Assembly: GCA_963281255.1 (NCBI GenBank)
Contig: OY725492.1
Span: 3,711,104 to 3,775,103, forward strand
DNA length: 64,000 nucleotides
Reading direction: 5' to 3'
Origin: Aphrocallistes beatrix
Lineage: Eukaryota > Porifera > Hexactinellida > Sceptrulophora > Aphrocallistidae
In this document: one piece after another, positions 11,061-23,434 of the stretch
Position numbering within the stretch: the first letter of the stretch is position 1
Layout of the letters: each line of letters starts with the position of its first letter
The notes under the pieces: model-generated
Seen by the model: only the letters and a program-made list of their open reading frames with translations
Databases searched by the model: none
Told to the model about the DNA's origin: nothing
Program-made: the position numbers and the translations under genes

Positions 11061-11473
11061 TAAGTACCCAGTTATTATTTCTGTTGTGTGTTGTATTTCT
11101 ACTAATTATATTATAGAATGTACAGTTTGTATGTACTTTTAATATTAAATTATGATATCTAATCACCACTCTCACTAGACATGATAATTTTAACCTCAGG
11201 GTAACAGAGCAGTCATGTTTGGGAGTCCTAGAGATGCATAGTTAACTTAATAGCTCAATTCACTGGATTTTAGAAAATAAAATTTCCCATCTTGTTGTTC
11301 ATCCATGGTACATTTACTGTCAGGCCTTATATTAAGTAGGCTATGGATGGACATATTTATAGATGCTATCTCCCTTATAATTAACCAATGTGACCTCAGG
11401 CGACCGAAGGGAGCCTCTGGCGGACACGAAGTGTCCGCCAGCCGCGCAGCGCAAGCAAGCGAAGCGCGCTTGT

Positions 11474-11998
11474 ATTTATATATATATACATACGTATATA
11501 TATCTGTAACGAATTGATTGAAGAAACTGCCAAGCGCAGAAAGCTGATTTTTGGCATGCGGGAGTCTTTTGGCTATGGCTCCAGCAAGTTCTGAGCTCAG
11601 ACGAAAATGTTGACTCATCATGGAATTATGACGTCATTGTCACCTTTTTATAATGAGAAATTTCAGTTTTTCGACGATAACTCAGCCATTTTATGTGATA
11701 GAAAGCTGAAATTTTAATAGAATATGTATATTAATATACCTCACATATGCTACAACTATCACCAAAAAATGATTACTCATCACTATGTTATGAAGTCATC
11801 ATTACACATCAAAATTTTAAAAATGGACAAATTTGGTGATTTTTCGAGCGATATCGATTATAACAGTAGGACAGACGTATTTCTAGATGTTATCTCCCAT
11901 ATAATTAATCAAAGGTGACCCCAGGCGCCCAAAGGGCGCCTCTGGCGGACACAAAATGTCCGCCAGCCGCGCAGCGCAAACAAGCGAAGCGCGCTTGT
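11474..11998 (+). mobile_element. Helitron-like family A copy, head to tail with the previous one
   Basis: Directly abuts the end of the preceding element. It lacks the TCCTTACTATT start but has the microsatellite, the body (gggagtcttttggctatggc) and a complete GC-rich terminus ending gcgcgcttgt at 11998. Confidence 0.6.
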
Positions 11999-11999
11999 T

Positions 12000-12478
12000 T
12001 ACTATAAATAGAAAAAACCTCAAGCCATCCGGGGTTAAGCAATATTGATAGCCTATAGACTTCCCTACACACTGAGTATTGAAGTTGATATGAGTTATTC
12101 CATAAGGATTACGCAAAAATCAACAAAGTACGTATGTATATACACCATACATTATTATGCATAAATTTGAAGTTTAAAAGTCGCACTTTCATCAAACTTT
12201 CAAATTATCTGTGATGATTACAGATACGGAGTAACATATTACACATATCACATAGTATTGTAATCAGAGCAATGATGTGCCTATATAATTTGTTGATATT
12301 TGCGCCACCATATTTTGCCACATATTACTTGCTTCGAATTAGATTGCCTCTACCTTCACACAGACACAATGAAAGAGGAGGAGCACTTTTGTGGTTAATT
12401 AATTGATCACAATTCTAGCAAGTAAACCTGATCTTACAACATCTCTAAATTAGATTTTTCACTCAGCAACCATTTGTT
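12000..12478. repeat. 5' flank of nuclease copy 2, duplicated at copy 3
   Basis: About 470 bp beginning tttactataaatagaaaaaa matches 24399-25275 closely apart from an insertion there. It probably contains the shared promoter of nuclease copies 2 and 3. No obvious regulatory motif was assigned. Confidence 0.6.
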
Positions 12479-13633
12479 ATGGCTGTTAATGACTTGAAGT
12501 GTGCTCCTCCAAGTGTTCCAGAATCCAGAATCAAACAGCTTCACTCGTCAGAATTATTCACTCTCTCTCAATATCCAGAGAGAAAATTAATTTCAACATC
12601 AAAAGAACACCCATCCCAGTTCTCAATACTCTCCTACAACATTTTAGCAGATTGTTATGTTAACAAAACTGAATTTCATTATTGTAAAGCTAGTAGTTTA
12701 GCAAACGAAAGAAGACATCAGAGTCTGTTGAAAGAGCTAGAATCAATCGGATACGGGAGTGTGTTATGTTTCCAAGAAGTGACGGAGAAGTACTACACAT
12801 CTCTGTTACGCCCTTCTCTCAACGAGCTGGGATACGATGGAGTGTTCCAGCAGAAGAATAAACGACAAAAGAAATCTTCCAACTCAGAGGACGGAGTAGC
12901 TACCTTCTACCTTAGAGAGAAATGCAGTCTGGTGTGTATTGAGTCTGTGATTCTCAACGAACTAATGATATCTGCTTGGGAGAAACTGTTTGGCAACAAA
13001 AATCTACATGGAACTTGCTTCAGGGACACAGTGGCTTTAATCACAGTTCTCCTTATAGAGGATAGGTTGGTCGCATTTGGAAATGTTCATATCCACTGGC
13101 ACTCGATTCAATCGGAGGTTAAGATCCTACAGGGCTGTCTAGTTCTTACAAAATTGACTGAATTCGCGAAATTTCACAAGTGTGATAACTACTTCTTGTG
13201 TGGTGATTTCAATATACTACCTTCCACAGAACTGTATGAGATGTTTTCTGGCAATGCTATTAGTGAGGAGATGATTGCGAAATTTCTAAGTTCAGATATT
13301 CTAATACCGGTGAAACAGTCTAAAATCGCTCTATTCGCGACTCAATCAGAGATGGTTCCTTATTTCAGAGTGTTCGAGAAGTTCTACACAATTCCCGAAC
13401 CTGTCAAGAGTGCTTATATGACAATCCAGGGAAAGGAACCAGAGTTCACTAACTACACTGGAGACTTCCACGGATGTCTTGACTACATATTCTACAGTGA
13501 TGGAGTGCTGCCTGTCAGTGTACTAGCAATGCCAGAAGAGAAAGATCTCAAATCCGAGGTTGCCCTCCCTAACACTGTCATGTCTTCTGACCATCTATCC
13601 ATCAAGGCTGAGTTCCGATTTGAGAGTAAGTGA
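12479..13633 (+). CDS. CCR4/Nocturnin/Angel-type exonuclease, copy 2
   Basis: Predicted Mg-dependent nuclease of the exonuclease-endonuclease-phosphatase superfamily, the fold of poly(A) deadenylases CCR4/CNOT6, Nocturnin, Angel and PDE12. It has 384 residues and no intron. Motifs in order are FSILSYNILADCY (about residue 49), CFQEVTEKYY with the metal-binding Glu (about 100), VAFGNVHIHWH, CGDFNI (Asp and Asn), GCLDYIFYS, and SSDHLSI (catalytic Asp-His) near the C-terminus. No mitochondrial presequence or leucine-rich repeat precedes the domain. It is one of three tandem paralogues: nearly identical to copy 1 over the 3' three quarters and to copy 3 over the 5' quarter, indicating gene conversion. 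The exact subfamily cannot be set by eye. Confidence 0.85.
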   Translation: MAVNDLKCAPPSVPESRIKQLHSSELFTLSQYPERKLISTSKEHPSQFSILSYNILADCYVNKTEFHYCKASSLANERRHQSLLKELESIGYGSVLCFQEVTEKYYTSLLRPSLNELGYDGVFQQKNKRQKKSSNSEDGVATFYLREKCSLVCIESVILNELMISAWEKLFGNKNLHGTCFRDTVALITVLLIEDRLVAFGNVHIHWHSIQSEVKILQGCLVLTKLTEFAKFHKCDNYFLCGDFNILPSTELYEMFSGNAISEEMIAKFLSSDILIPVKQSKIALFATQSEMVPYFRVFEKFYTIPEPVKSAYMTIQGKEPEFTNYTGDFHGCLDYIFYSDGVLPVSVLAMPEEKDLKSEVALPNTVMSSDHLSIKAEFRFESK

Positions 13634-14302
13634 GTAATAATTATTATTTAAGAAATGGATAAGATGGTGTGCAGTCTATATTCTGTTTGACTAATGAAGC
13701 CTGTTTTATCTTATTTTCACATATTCAACGTTAATTATAATTTCAAGATGAGATTTAAACGAATAAATTGTATTTTTCACTATGTATAATACTTCAGATT
13801 TCTCACTTTAACCATTATATGAATGAATATTTTTCAATTTCATATATATTTATATTTCTATAGTAATTGTTCCTGGCGCTACGTTAGTGGCATTTAAAAT
13901 GGTAAACGGACATTTCGTCCTCTGAACATTAGTTACCAGACAATGTGTAGCGGAATTTTCGTCTCTGTTTCACTGGAACTTCGCCTCTTTAGAGACTAAA
14001 ATAAACGGGTACTAATGTGTAAGGAACGGAAGTTGAGGCTTTTGGAGTGGAGTATGTTTGAAAAAAGGGTGAAAATGAGGGCTTTAGATTGAGAAATAAG
14101 TAGGTGCGAAAGGGGTATTTCAGGGGACGAAAGTTCCGCTACCCGTTGTCAGGCAACTAATGCTCACTGGACAAATGTCCGTGCGACGAGGTGTTCGCCA
14201 TTCATTTTTCAATCTACATACAAATATATTTATAATTTTCCTATAGTAATTGTTCCTGGCGGCATTTAAAATATCTAATTACTATTTTCAAAAAATTGAA
14301 AA
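13634..14302. repeat. 3' flank of copy 2, duplicated from copy 1 region
   Basis: Matches 5467-6180 almost base for base, including the foldback (13906-14195). The match to copy 1's flank stops near 14302 and resumes near 24140, so the DNA between is an insertion. Confidence 0.65.
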
Positions 14303-14640
14303 TACACTCGAACTCTCTTGTCCTCTTATCTCTTATCCGGGCAGTGCCGGCCCGGAGGGTGCCCGGTTAACAGAATTTGCCCGGATATCGGAGGTCCGGA
14401 TAAGAGAGGTGCCCGTAACTCAGAAATCAAATTGAATAGCATTTTATAGTGTTGCAACTGTCAATTTGTATAATGGGTGAGTTTAAACAATATCTAGTGC
14501 CCGGAACTTAGAGGTTATCAAAATTTGAGTTCCGGATAAGAGAGGTGATTGTAAAATAGATATTATATAAAGGAAAAGAAACTATTCCATTGCGATTGAT
14601 TAATACATTTTAAGCAGTATTTACCCCAGAATATATTAGA
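14303..14640. mobile_element. TA-type transposon fragment (left end)
   Basis: Starts CACTCGAACTCTCTTGTCC after TA and holds several copies of ttatccggg/ggataagagaggt. A mirrored end (ggataaagaggttcgagtg) lies at 24121-24139. This looks like a pogo/mariner-type element later split by the Helitron-like and satellite DNA. Confidence 0.5.
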
Positions 14641-15605
14641 TGTCTCTAGCCCCTATTTTTGTAATTTGTTACTTTATGAATATATTGTAAACAAAAGTAA
14701 ACAAATAATTTATTAAATCGATCTGAAAATATGATATTTGAATTCTACACCCCTAAAAACCCCATGTCAATCGTTGGAAGCTAGTCTCTAGCCTATTTTT
14801 GTAATTTGTTTACTTTATGTATCCATTGTAAACAAAAGTAAACAAAAAAATTATCATATCGATCTGAAAATATGATATTTGAATTCTACACCCCTAAAAA
14901 CCCCATGTCAATCGTTGGAAGCTAGTCTCTAGCCTATTTTTGTAATTTGTTTACTTTATGTATCCATTGTAAACAAAAGTAAACAAAAAAATTATCATAT
15001 CGATCTGAAAATATGATATTTGAATTCTACACCCCTAAAAACTCCATGTCAACCGTTGGAAGCTAGTCTCTAGCCTATTTTTGTAATTTGTTTACTTTAT
15101 GTATCCATTGTAAACAAAAGTAAACAAAAAAATTATCATATCGATCTGAAAATATGATACAGTGGAACCTCCGTAATCCGACACCTCTGTAATCCGACAT
15201 TTCTCTAAACGACATTATTTCTGTTCACGGATCGTTTTTCTATAGAAAACAACCTCTATAATCCGACACCTCGCTATTCCGGAATCCGACAATTTTTTCG
15301 TCTATCAAATAATGTCGGATTATAGGTTATTTTACCTCCATAATCCGACAAATTATTCGTCTCCCATTGAATGTCGGATTATGGAGGTTCCACTGTATTC
15401 GAAATCTACATCTCTAAAAACCCCATGCCAATCTTGGAAGCTTGTATTATAATAATTTTCAAAATTCATCAAATCGTGTGAAAATGTGTATATAAAGGTG
15501 TGAAAATATACACATAACAATTTTCAATGTTATACACTATAATATAATTGAGACAACTATATATGTTATTGCTAGCAATGACAACCTACAATAGTTTCGC
15601 ACAAA
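14641..15605 (-). repeat. Family B repeat, reverse orientation, with ~140-bp tandem units
   Basis: Three to four tandem units of about 142 bp (tttgtaatttgtttacttta ... cgttggaagctagtctctag), then the remaining family B body read in reverse. The same units occur in forward orientation on the far side of the satellite at 22340-23260. A TA-flanked MITE interrupts it at 15160. Confidence 0.75.
15160..15395. mobile_element. Tc1/mariner-type MITE, 236 bp
   Basis: Perfect terminal repeats CAGTGGAACCTCC and GGAGGTTCCACTG, flanked by TA (15158-15159, 15396-15397). The interior repeats taatccgacat motifs. The host tandem repeat unit is cleanly interrupted, giving an empty site in neighbouring units. 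Confidence 0.9.
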
Positions 15606-18600
15606 AGCATGCTGCGTTTTGATTTTCAGCATGCTGGGATTTAATTCTCAGCATGCTGCGATTTAATTCTCAGCATGCTGGGATTTAATTCTCAGCATGC
15701 TGCGATTTAATTCTCAGCATGCTGAGATTTAATTCTCAGCATGCTGGGATTTAATTCTCAGCATGCTGCGATTTAATTCTCAGCATGCTGGGATTTAATT
15801 CTCAGCATGCTGGGATTTAATTCTCAGCATGCTGCGATTTAATTCTCAGCATGCTGAGATTTAATTCTCAGCATGCTGCGATTTAATTCTCAGCATGCTG
15901 CGATTTAATTCTCAGCATGCTGGGATTTAATTCTCAGCATGCTGGGATTTAATTCTCAGCATGCTGCGATTTAATTCTCAGCATGCTGCGATTTAATTCT
16001 CAGCATGCAGAGATTTAATTCTCAGCATGCTGGGATTTAATTCTCAGCATGCTGCGATTTAATTCTCAGCATGCTGCGATTTAATTCTCAGCATGCTGAG
16101 ATTTAATTCTCAGCATGCTGGGATTTAATTCTCAGCATGCTGGGATTTAATTCTCAGCATGCTGCGATTTAATTCTCAGCATGCTGCGATTTAATTCTCA
16201 GCATGCTGGGATTTAATTCTCAGCATGCTGAGATTTAATTCTCAGCATGCTGCGATTTAATTCTCAGCATGCTGAGATTTAATTCTCAGCATGCTGCGAT
16301 TTAATTCTCAGCATGCTGGGATTTAATTCTCAGCATGCTGCGATTTAATTCTCAGCATGCTGGGATTTAATTCTCAGCATGCTGGGATTTAATTCTCAGC
16401 ATGCTGCGATTTAATTCTCAGCATGCTGAGATTTAATTCTCAGCATGCTGGGATTTAATTCTCAGCATGCTGCGATTTAATTCTCAGCATGCTGGGATTT
16501 AATTCTCAGCATGCTGCGATTTAATTCTCAGCATGCTGAAATTTAATTCTCAGCATGCTGCGATTTAATTCTCAGCATGCTGGGATTTAATTCTCAGCAT
16601 GCTGCGATTTAATTCTCAGCATGCTGGGATTTAATTCTCAGCATGCTGCGATTTAATTCTCAGCATGCTGGGATTTAATTCTCAGCATGCTGCGATTTAA
16701 TTCTCAGCATGCTGGGATTTAATTCTCAGCATGCTGCGATTTAATTCTCAGCATGCTGCGATTTAATTCTCAGCATGCTGCGATTTAATTCTCAGCATGC
16801 TGAGATTTAATTCTCAGCATGCTGGGATTTAATTCTCAGCATGCTGGGATTTAATTCTCAGCATGCTGCGATTTAATTCTCAGCATGCTGCGATTTAATT
16901 CTCAGCATGCTGCGATTTAATTCTCAGCATGCTGAGATTTAATTCTCAGCATGCTGCGATTTAATTCTCAGCATGCTGAGATTTAATTCTCAGCATGCTG
17001 CGATTTAATTCTCAGCATGCTGGGATTTAATTCTCAGCATGCTGCGATTTAATTCTCAGCATGCTGGGATTTAATTCTCAGCATGCTGGGATTTAATTCT
17101 CAGCATGCTGCGATTTAATTCTCAGCATGCTGAGATTTAATTCTCAGCATGCTGGGATTTAATTCTCAGCATGCTGCGATTTAATTCTCAGCATGCTGGG
17201 ATTTAATTCTCAGCATGCTGCGATTTAATTCTCAGCATGCTGAAATTTAATTCTCAGCATGCTGCGATTTAATTCTCAGCATGCTGGGATTTAATTCTCA
17301 GCATGCTGCGATTTAATTCTCAGCATGCTGGGATTTAATTCTCAGCATGCTGCGATTTAATTCTCAGCATGCTGGGATTTAATTCTCAGCATGCTGCGAT
17401 TTAATTCTCAGCATGCTGGGATTTAATTCTCAGCATGCTGCGATTTAATTCTCAGCATGCTGCGATTTAATTCTCAGCATGCTGAGATTTAATTCTCAGC
17501 ATGCTGGGATTTAATTCTCAGCATGCTGCGATTTAATTCTCAGCATGCTGCGATTTAATTCTCAGCATGCTGGGATTTAATTCTCAGCATGCTGCGATTT
17601 AATTCCCAGCATGCTGGGATTTAATTCTCAGCATGCTGCGATTTAATTCTCAGCATGCTGCGATTTAATTCTCAGCATGCTGCGATTTAATTCTCAGCAT
17701 GCTGGGATTTAATTCTCAGCATGCTGGGATTTAATTCTCAGCATGCTGCGATTTAATTCTCAGCATGCTGCGATTTAATTCTCAGCATGCTGAGATTTAA
17801 TTCTCAGCATGCTGGGATTTAATTCTCAGCATGCTGCGATTTAATTCTCAGCATGCTGCGATTTAATTCTCAGCATGCTGGGATTTAATTCTCAGCATGC
17901 TGGGATTTAATTCTCAGCATGCTGCGATTTAATTCTCAGCATGCTGCGATTTAATTCTCAGCATGCTGGGATTTAATTCTCAGCATGCTGCGATTTAATT
18001 CTCAGCATGCTGCGATTTAATTCTCAGCATGCTGAGATTTAATTCTCAGCATGCTGGGATTTAATTCTCAGCATGCTGCGATTTAATTCTCAGCATGCTG
18101 CGATTTAATTCTCAGCATGCTGGGATTTAATTCTCAGCATGCTGCGATTTAATTCTCAGCATGCTGAGATTTAATTCTCAGCATGCTGGGATTTAATTCT
18201 CAGCATGCTGCGATTTAATTCTCAGCATGCTGGGATTTAATTCTCAGCATGCTGCGATTTAATTCTCAGCATGCTGAAATTTAATTCTCAGCATGCTGCG
18301 ATTTAATTCTCAGCATGCTGGGATTTAATTCTCAGCATGCTGCGATTTAATTCTCAGCATGCTGGGATTTAATTCTCAGCATGCTGCGATTTAATTCTCA
18401 GCATGCTGGGATTTAATTCTCAGCATGCTGCGATTTAATTCTCAGCATGCTGGGATTTAATTCTCAGCATGCTGCGATTTAATTCTCAGCATGCTGCGAT
18501 TTAATTCTCAGCATGCTGCGATTTAATTCTCAGCATGCTGAGATTTAATTCTCAGCATGCTGGGATTTAATTCTCAGCATGCTGGGATTTAATTCTCAGC

Positions 18601-21600
18601 ATGCTGCGATTTAATTCTCAGCATGCTGCGATTTAATTCTCAGCATGCTGCGATTTAATTCTCAGCATGCTGAGATTTAATTCTCAGCATGCTGCGATTT
18701 AATTCTCAGCATGCTGAGATTTAATTCTCAGCATGCTGCGATTTAATTCTCAGCATGCTGGGATTTAATTCTCAGCATGCTGCGATTTAATTCTCAGCAT
18801 GCTGGGATTTAATTCTCAGCATGCTGGGATTTAATTCTCAGCATGCTGCGATTTAATTCTCAGCATGCTGAGATTTAATTCTCAGCATGCTGGGATTTAA
18901 TTCTCAGCATGCTGCGATTTAATTCTCAGCATGCTGGGATTTAATTCTCAGCATGCTGCGATTTAATTCTCAGCATGCTGAAATTTAATTCTCAGCATGC
19001 TGCGATTTAATTCTCAGCATGCTGGGATTTAATTCTCAGCATGCTGCGATTTAATTCTCAGCATGCTGGGATTTAATTCTCAGCATGCTGCGATTTAATT
19101 CTCAGCATGCTGGGATTTAATTCTCAGCATGCTGCGATTTAATTCTCAGCATGCTGGGATTTAATTCTCAGCATGCTGCGATTTAATTCTCAGCATGCTG
19201 CGATTTAATTCTCAGCATGCTGAGATTTAATTCTCAGCATGCTGGGATTTAATTCTCAGCATGCTGCGATTTAATTCTCAGCATGCTGCGATTTAATTCT
19301 CAGCATGCTGCGATTTAATTCCCAGCATGCTGGGATTTAATTCTCAGCATGCTGCGATTTAATTCTCAGCATGCTGCGATTTAATTCTCAGCATGCTGCG
19401 ATTTAATTCTCAGCATGCTGCGATTTAATTCTCAGCATGCTGGGATTTAATTCTCAGCATGCTGGGATTTAATTCTCAGCATGCTGCGATTTAATTCTCA
19501 GCATGCTGCGATTTAATTCTCAGCATGCTGAGATTTAATTCTCAGCATGCTGGGATTTAATTCTCAGCATGCTGCGATTTAATTCTCAGCATGCTGCGAT
19601 TTAATTCTCAGCATGCTGGGATTTAATTCTCAGCATGCTGGGATTTAATTCTCAGCATGCTGCGATTTAATTCTCAGCATGCTGCGATTTAATTCTCAGC
19701 ATGCTGCGATTTAATTCTCAGCATGCTGGGATTTAATTCTCAGCATGCTGGGATTTAATTCTCAGCATGCTGCGATTTAATTCTCAGCATGCTGCGATTT
19801 AATTCTCAGCATGCTGGGATTTAATTCTCAGCATGCTGCGATTTAATTCTCAGCATGCTGCGATTTAATTCTCAGCATGCTGAGATTTAATTCTCAGCAT
19901 GCTGGGATTTAATTCTCAGCATGCTGCGATTTAATTCTCAGCATGCTGCGATTTAATTCTCAGCATGCTGGGATTTAATTCTCAGCATGCTGCGATTTAA
20001 TTCTCAGCATGCTGAAATTTAATTCTCAGCATGCTGCGATTTAATTCTCAGCATGCTGGGATTTAATTCTCAGCATGCTGCGATTTAATTCTCAGCATGC
20101 TGGGATTTAATTCTCAGCATGCTGCGATTTAATTCTCAGCATGCTGGGATTTAATTCTCAGCATGCTGCGATTTAATTCTCAGCATGCTGGGATTTAATT
20201 CTCAGCATGCTGCGATTTAATTCTCAGCATGCTGCGATTTAATTCTCAGCATGCTGAGATTTAATTCTCAGCATGCTGGGATTTAATTCTCAGCATGCTG
20301 CGATTTAATTCTCAGCATGCTGCGATTTAATTCTCAGCATGCTGAGATTTAATTCTCAGCATGCTGGGATTTAATTCTCAGCATGCTGCGATTTAATTCT
20401 CAGCATGCTGCGATTTAATTCTCAGCATGCTGGGATTTAATTCTCAGCATGCTGAGATTTAATTCTCAGCATGCTGCGATTTAATTCTCAGCATGCTGAG
20501 ATTTAATTCTCAGCATGCTGCGATTTAATTCTCAGCATGCTGAGATTTAATTCTCAGCATGCTGCGATTTAATTCTCAGCATGCTGGGATTTAATTCTCA
20601 GCATGCTGGGATTTAATTCTCAGCATGCTGCGATTTAATTCTCAGCATGCTGCGATTTAATTCTCAGCATGCTGAGATTTAATTCTCAGCATGCTGGGAT
20701 TTAATTCTCAGCATGCTGCGATTTAATTCTCAGCATGCTGGGATTTAATTCTCAGCATGCTGCGATTTAATTCTCAGCATGCTGGGATTTAATTCTCAGC
20801 ATGCTGCGATTTAATTCTCAGCATGCTGCGATTTAATTCTCAGCATGCTGAGATTTAATTCTCAGCATGCTGGGATTTAATTCTCAGCATGCTGCGATTT
20901 AATTCTCAGCATGCTGCGATTTAATTCTCAGCATGCTGCGATTTAATTCTCAGCATGCTGGGATTTAATTCTCAGCATGCTGGGATTTAATTCTCAGCAT
21001 GCTGAGATTTAATTCTCAGCATGCTGGGATTTAATTCTCAGCATGCTGAGATTTAATTCTCAGCATGCTGCGATTTAATTCTCAGCATGCTGGGATTTAA
21101 TTCTCAGCATGCTGAGATTTAATTCTCAGCATGCTGCGATTTAATTCTCAGCATGCTGAGATTTAATTCTCAGCATGCTGCGATTTAATTCTCAGCATGC
21201 TGCGATTTAATTCTCAGCATGCTGGGATTTAATTCTCAGCATGCTGCGATTTAATTCTCAGCATGCTGCGATTTAATTCTCAGCATGCTGAGATTTAATT
21301 CTCAGCATGCTGGGATTTAATTCTCAGCATGCTGCGATTTAATTCTCAGCATGCTGCGATTTAATTCTCAGCATGCTGCGATTTAATTCTCAGCATGCTG
21401 GGATTTAATTCTCAGCATGCTGGGATTTAATTCTCAGCATGCTGAGATTTAATTCTCAGCATGCTGGGATTTAATTCTCAGCATGCTGAGATTTAATTCT
21501 CAGCATGCTGCGATTTAATTCTCAGCATGCTGGGATTTAATTCTCAGCATGCTGAGATTTAATTCTCAGCATGCTGCGATTTAATTCTCAGCATGCTGAG

Positions 21601-22100
21601 ATTTAATTCTCAGCATGCTGCGATTTAATTCTCAGCATGCTGCGATTTAATTCTCAGCATGCTGCGATTTAATTCTCAGCATGCTGGGATTTAATTCTCA
21701 GCATGCTGCGATTTAATTCTCAGCATGCTGGGATTTAATTCTCAGCATGCTGAGATTTAATTCTCAGCATGCTGGGATTTAATTCTCAGCATGCTGAGAT
21801 TTAATTCTCAGCATGCTGCGATTTAATTCTCAGCATGCTGGGATTTAATTCTCAGCATGCTGAGATTTAATTCTCAGCATGCTGCGATTTAATTCTCAGC
21901 ATGCTGAGATTTAATTCTCAGCATGCTGCGATTTAATTCTCAGCATGCTGCGATTTAATTCTCAGCATGCTGCGATTTAATTCTCAGCATGCTGCGATTT
22001 AATTCTCAGCATGCTGCGATTTAATTCTCAGCATGCTGCGATTTAATTCTCAGCATGCTGAGATTTAATTCTCAGCATGCTGCGTTCTAATTCTTAACAT
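15606..22100. repeat. Satellite, about 295 copies of a 22-bp palindromic unit
   Basis: The unit is CAGCATGCTGsGATTTAATT plus CT, where CAGCATGCTG is a 10-bp perfect palindrome. The first GCATGC is at 15607 and the last at 22075; the distance of 6468 bp is exactly 294 x 22. The dinucleotide after GCATGCTG takes four states (CG, GG, AG and rare AA), and otherwise only isolated variants occur (for example GCATGCAG near 16003 and aattccc near 17604 and 19320). AA units at 16539, 17243, 18277, 18981 and 20015 are spaced 704, 1034, 704 and 1034 bp. This gives a higher-order period of 1738 bp, or 79 units. There is no coding capacity. The exact copy number may be an assembly estimate. Confidence 0.98.
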
Positions 22101-23434
22101 CTCTGCAAAAAAAATGGAAAACAATTTTTCACACCTTTTCTATACTAAATAAAGGACTACACTATCACAATAGTAATCATTGTACGACACTACAATAGAT
22201 CGTCATTGTTTTAGTACTTAAAAGCCACAACTAATGTTTGATATCTTAAAAGTATTATAATGCAATAAAAAAGATTACGTGCATATTTTCACACCTTTAT
22301 ATACATATTTTCACACCATTTGATAAATTTTGAAAATAATGCTAGAGACTAGGTTCCAACGGTTGACATGGGGTTTGTAGGGGTGTAGATTTCGAATATC
22401 ATATTTTCAGATCTATATGATGAATTATTTGTTTACTTTTGTTTACATTAGATACATAAAGTAAACAAATCTCAAAAATAGGCTAGAGACTTGCTTCCAA
22501 CGGGTGACATGGGGTTTTCAGGGGTGTAGATTTCGAATATCATATTTTCAGATTAATATGATAAATTATTTGTTTACTTTTGTTTACTTGTACATTAGAT
22601 ACATAAAGTAAACAAATCTCAAAAATAGCGTTGAGACTAGCTTCCAATGGTTGACATGGGGTTTTCAGGGGTGTAGATTTCGAATATCATATTTTCAGAT
22701 CTATATGATGAATTATTTGTTTACTTTTGTTTACATTAGATACATAAAGTAAACAAATCTCAAAAATAGGCTAGAGACTTGCTTCCAACGGGTGACATGG
22801 GGTTTTCAGGGGTGTAGATTTCGAATATCATATTTTCAGATTAATATGATAAATTATTTGTTTACCTTTGTTTACTTGTACATTAGATACATAAAGTAAA
22901 CAAATCTCAAAAATAGCGTTGAGACTAGCTTCCAATGGTTGACATGGGGTTTTCAGGGGTGTAGATTTCGAATATCATATTTTCAGATCTATATGATGAA
23001 TTATTTGTTTACTTTTGTTTACATTAGATACATAAAGTAAACAAATCTCAAAAATAGGCTAGAGACTTGCTTCCAACGGGTGACATGGGGTTTTCAGGGG
23101 TGTAGATTTCGAATATCATATTTTCAGATTAATATGATCAATTATTTGTTTACTTTTGTTTACTTGTACATTAGATACATAAAGTAAACAAATCTCAAAA
23201 ATAGCGTTGAGACTAGCTTCCAATGGTTGACATGGGGTTTTCAGGGGTGTAGATTTCGAATATCATATTTTCGGATCCATATGAGAAATTATTCGTTAAC
23301 TTTTTTACATATTTATATAAAATAAAAAAAATCCAAAATAGGTTAGATTGAGTAACTTCAGGCGCCAGCAGGGCGACTCTACGGATACGAAGTGCCCGCA
23401 AGCCGCGCAGCGCAAGCAAGCGAAGCGCGCTTGT
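22101..23434 (+). mobile_element. Helitron-like family B with expanded tandem units
   Basis: Body segments aatcattgtacgacact and tgtgcatattttcacacc are followed by at least six ~142-bp tandem units (22340-23260) and the GC-rich terminus gccgcgcagcgcaagcaagc ending at 23434. The units are the reverse complement of those at 14641-15160, so the satellite is bracketed by inverted arms. Confidence 0.65.

Larger units (their letters stand above)
9220..11344 (+). mobile_element. P-element transposon 2, degenerate
   Basis: Inverted repeats begin CATAGCCTACTTAATATAAG at 9220 and are mirrored at 11313-11344. The flanking 8-mers are agatggac (9212-9219) and ggatggac (11345-11352), 7 of 8 identical. The terminal repeats are a divergent version of those of P element 1. 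It contains a hAT MITE (9425), a THAP relic (9628), a Helitron-like family B copy (about 10123-11060) and a pogo-like MITE (10309). Confidence 0.82.
6440..11473 (+). mobile_element. Helitron-like family A element split by two P elements
   Basis: The element starts at TCCTTACTATTAAAACTCG (with a second copy of the start about 27 bp later) and ends at the GC-rich terminus gcgaagcgcgcttgt. Removing the two P-element insertions (6714-9046, 9220-11344) leaves one continuous copy collinear with 45791-46448. The GC-rich end at 11390-11473 includes a hairpin CTGGCGGACAC/GTGTCCGCCAG. Confidence 0.65.

Noticed and set aside
15606..22100. CRISPR array
   Set aside because: There are no unique spacers; the 22-bp unit is continuous and near invariant, and the DNA is animal.
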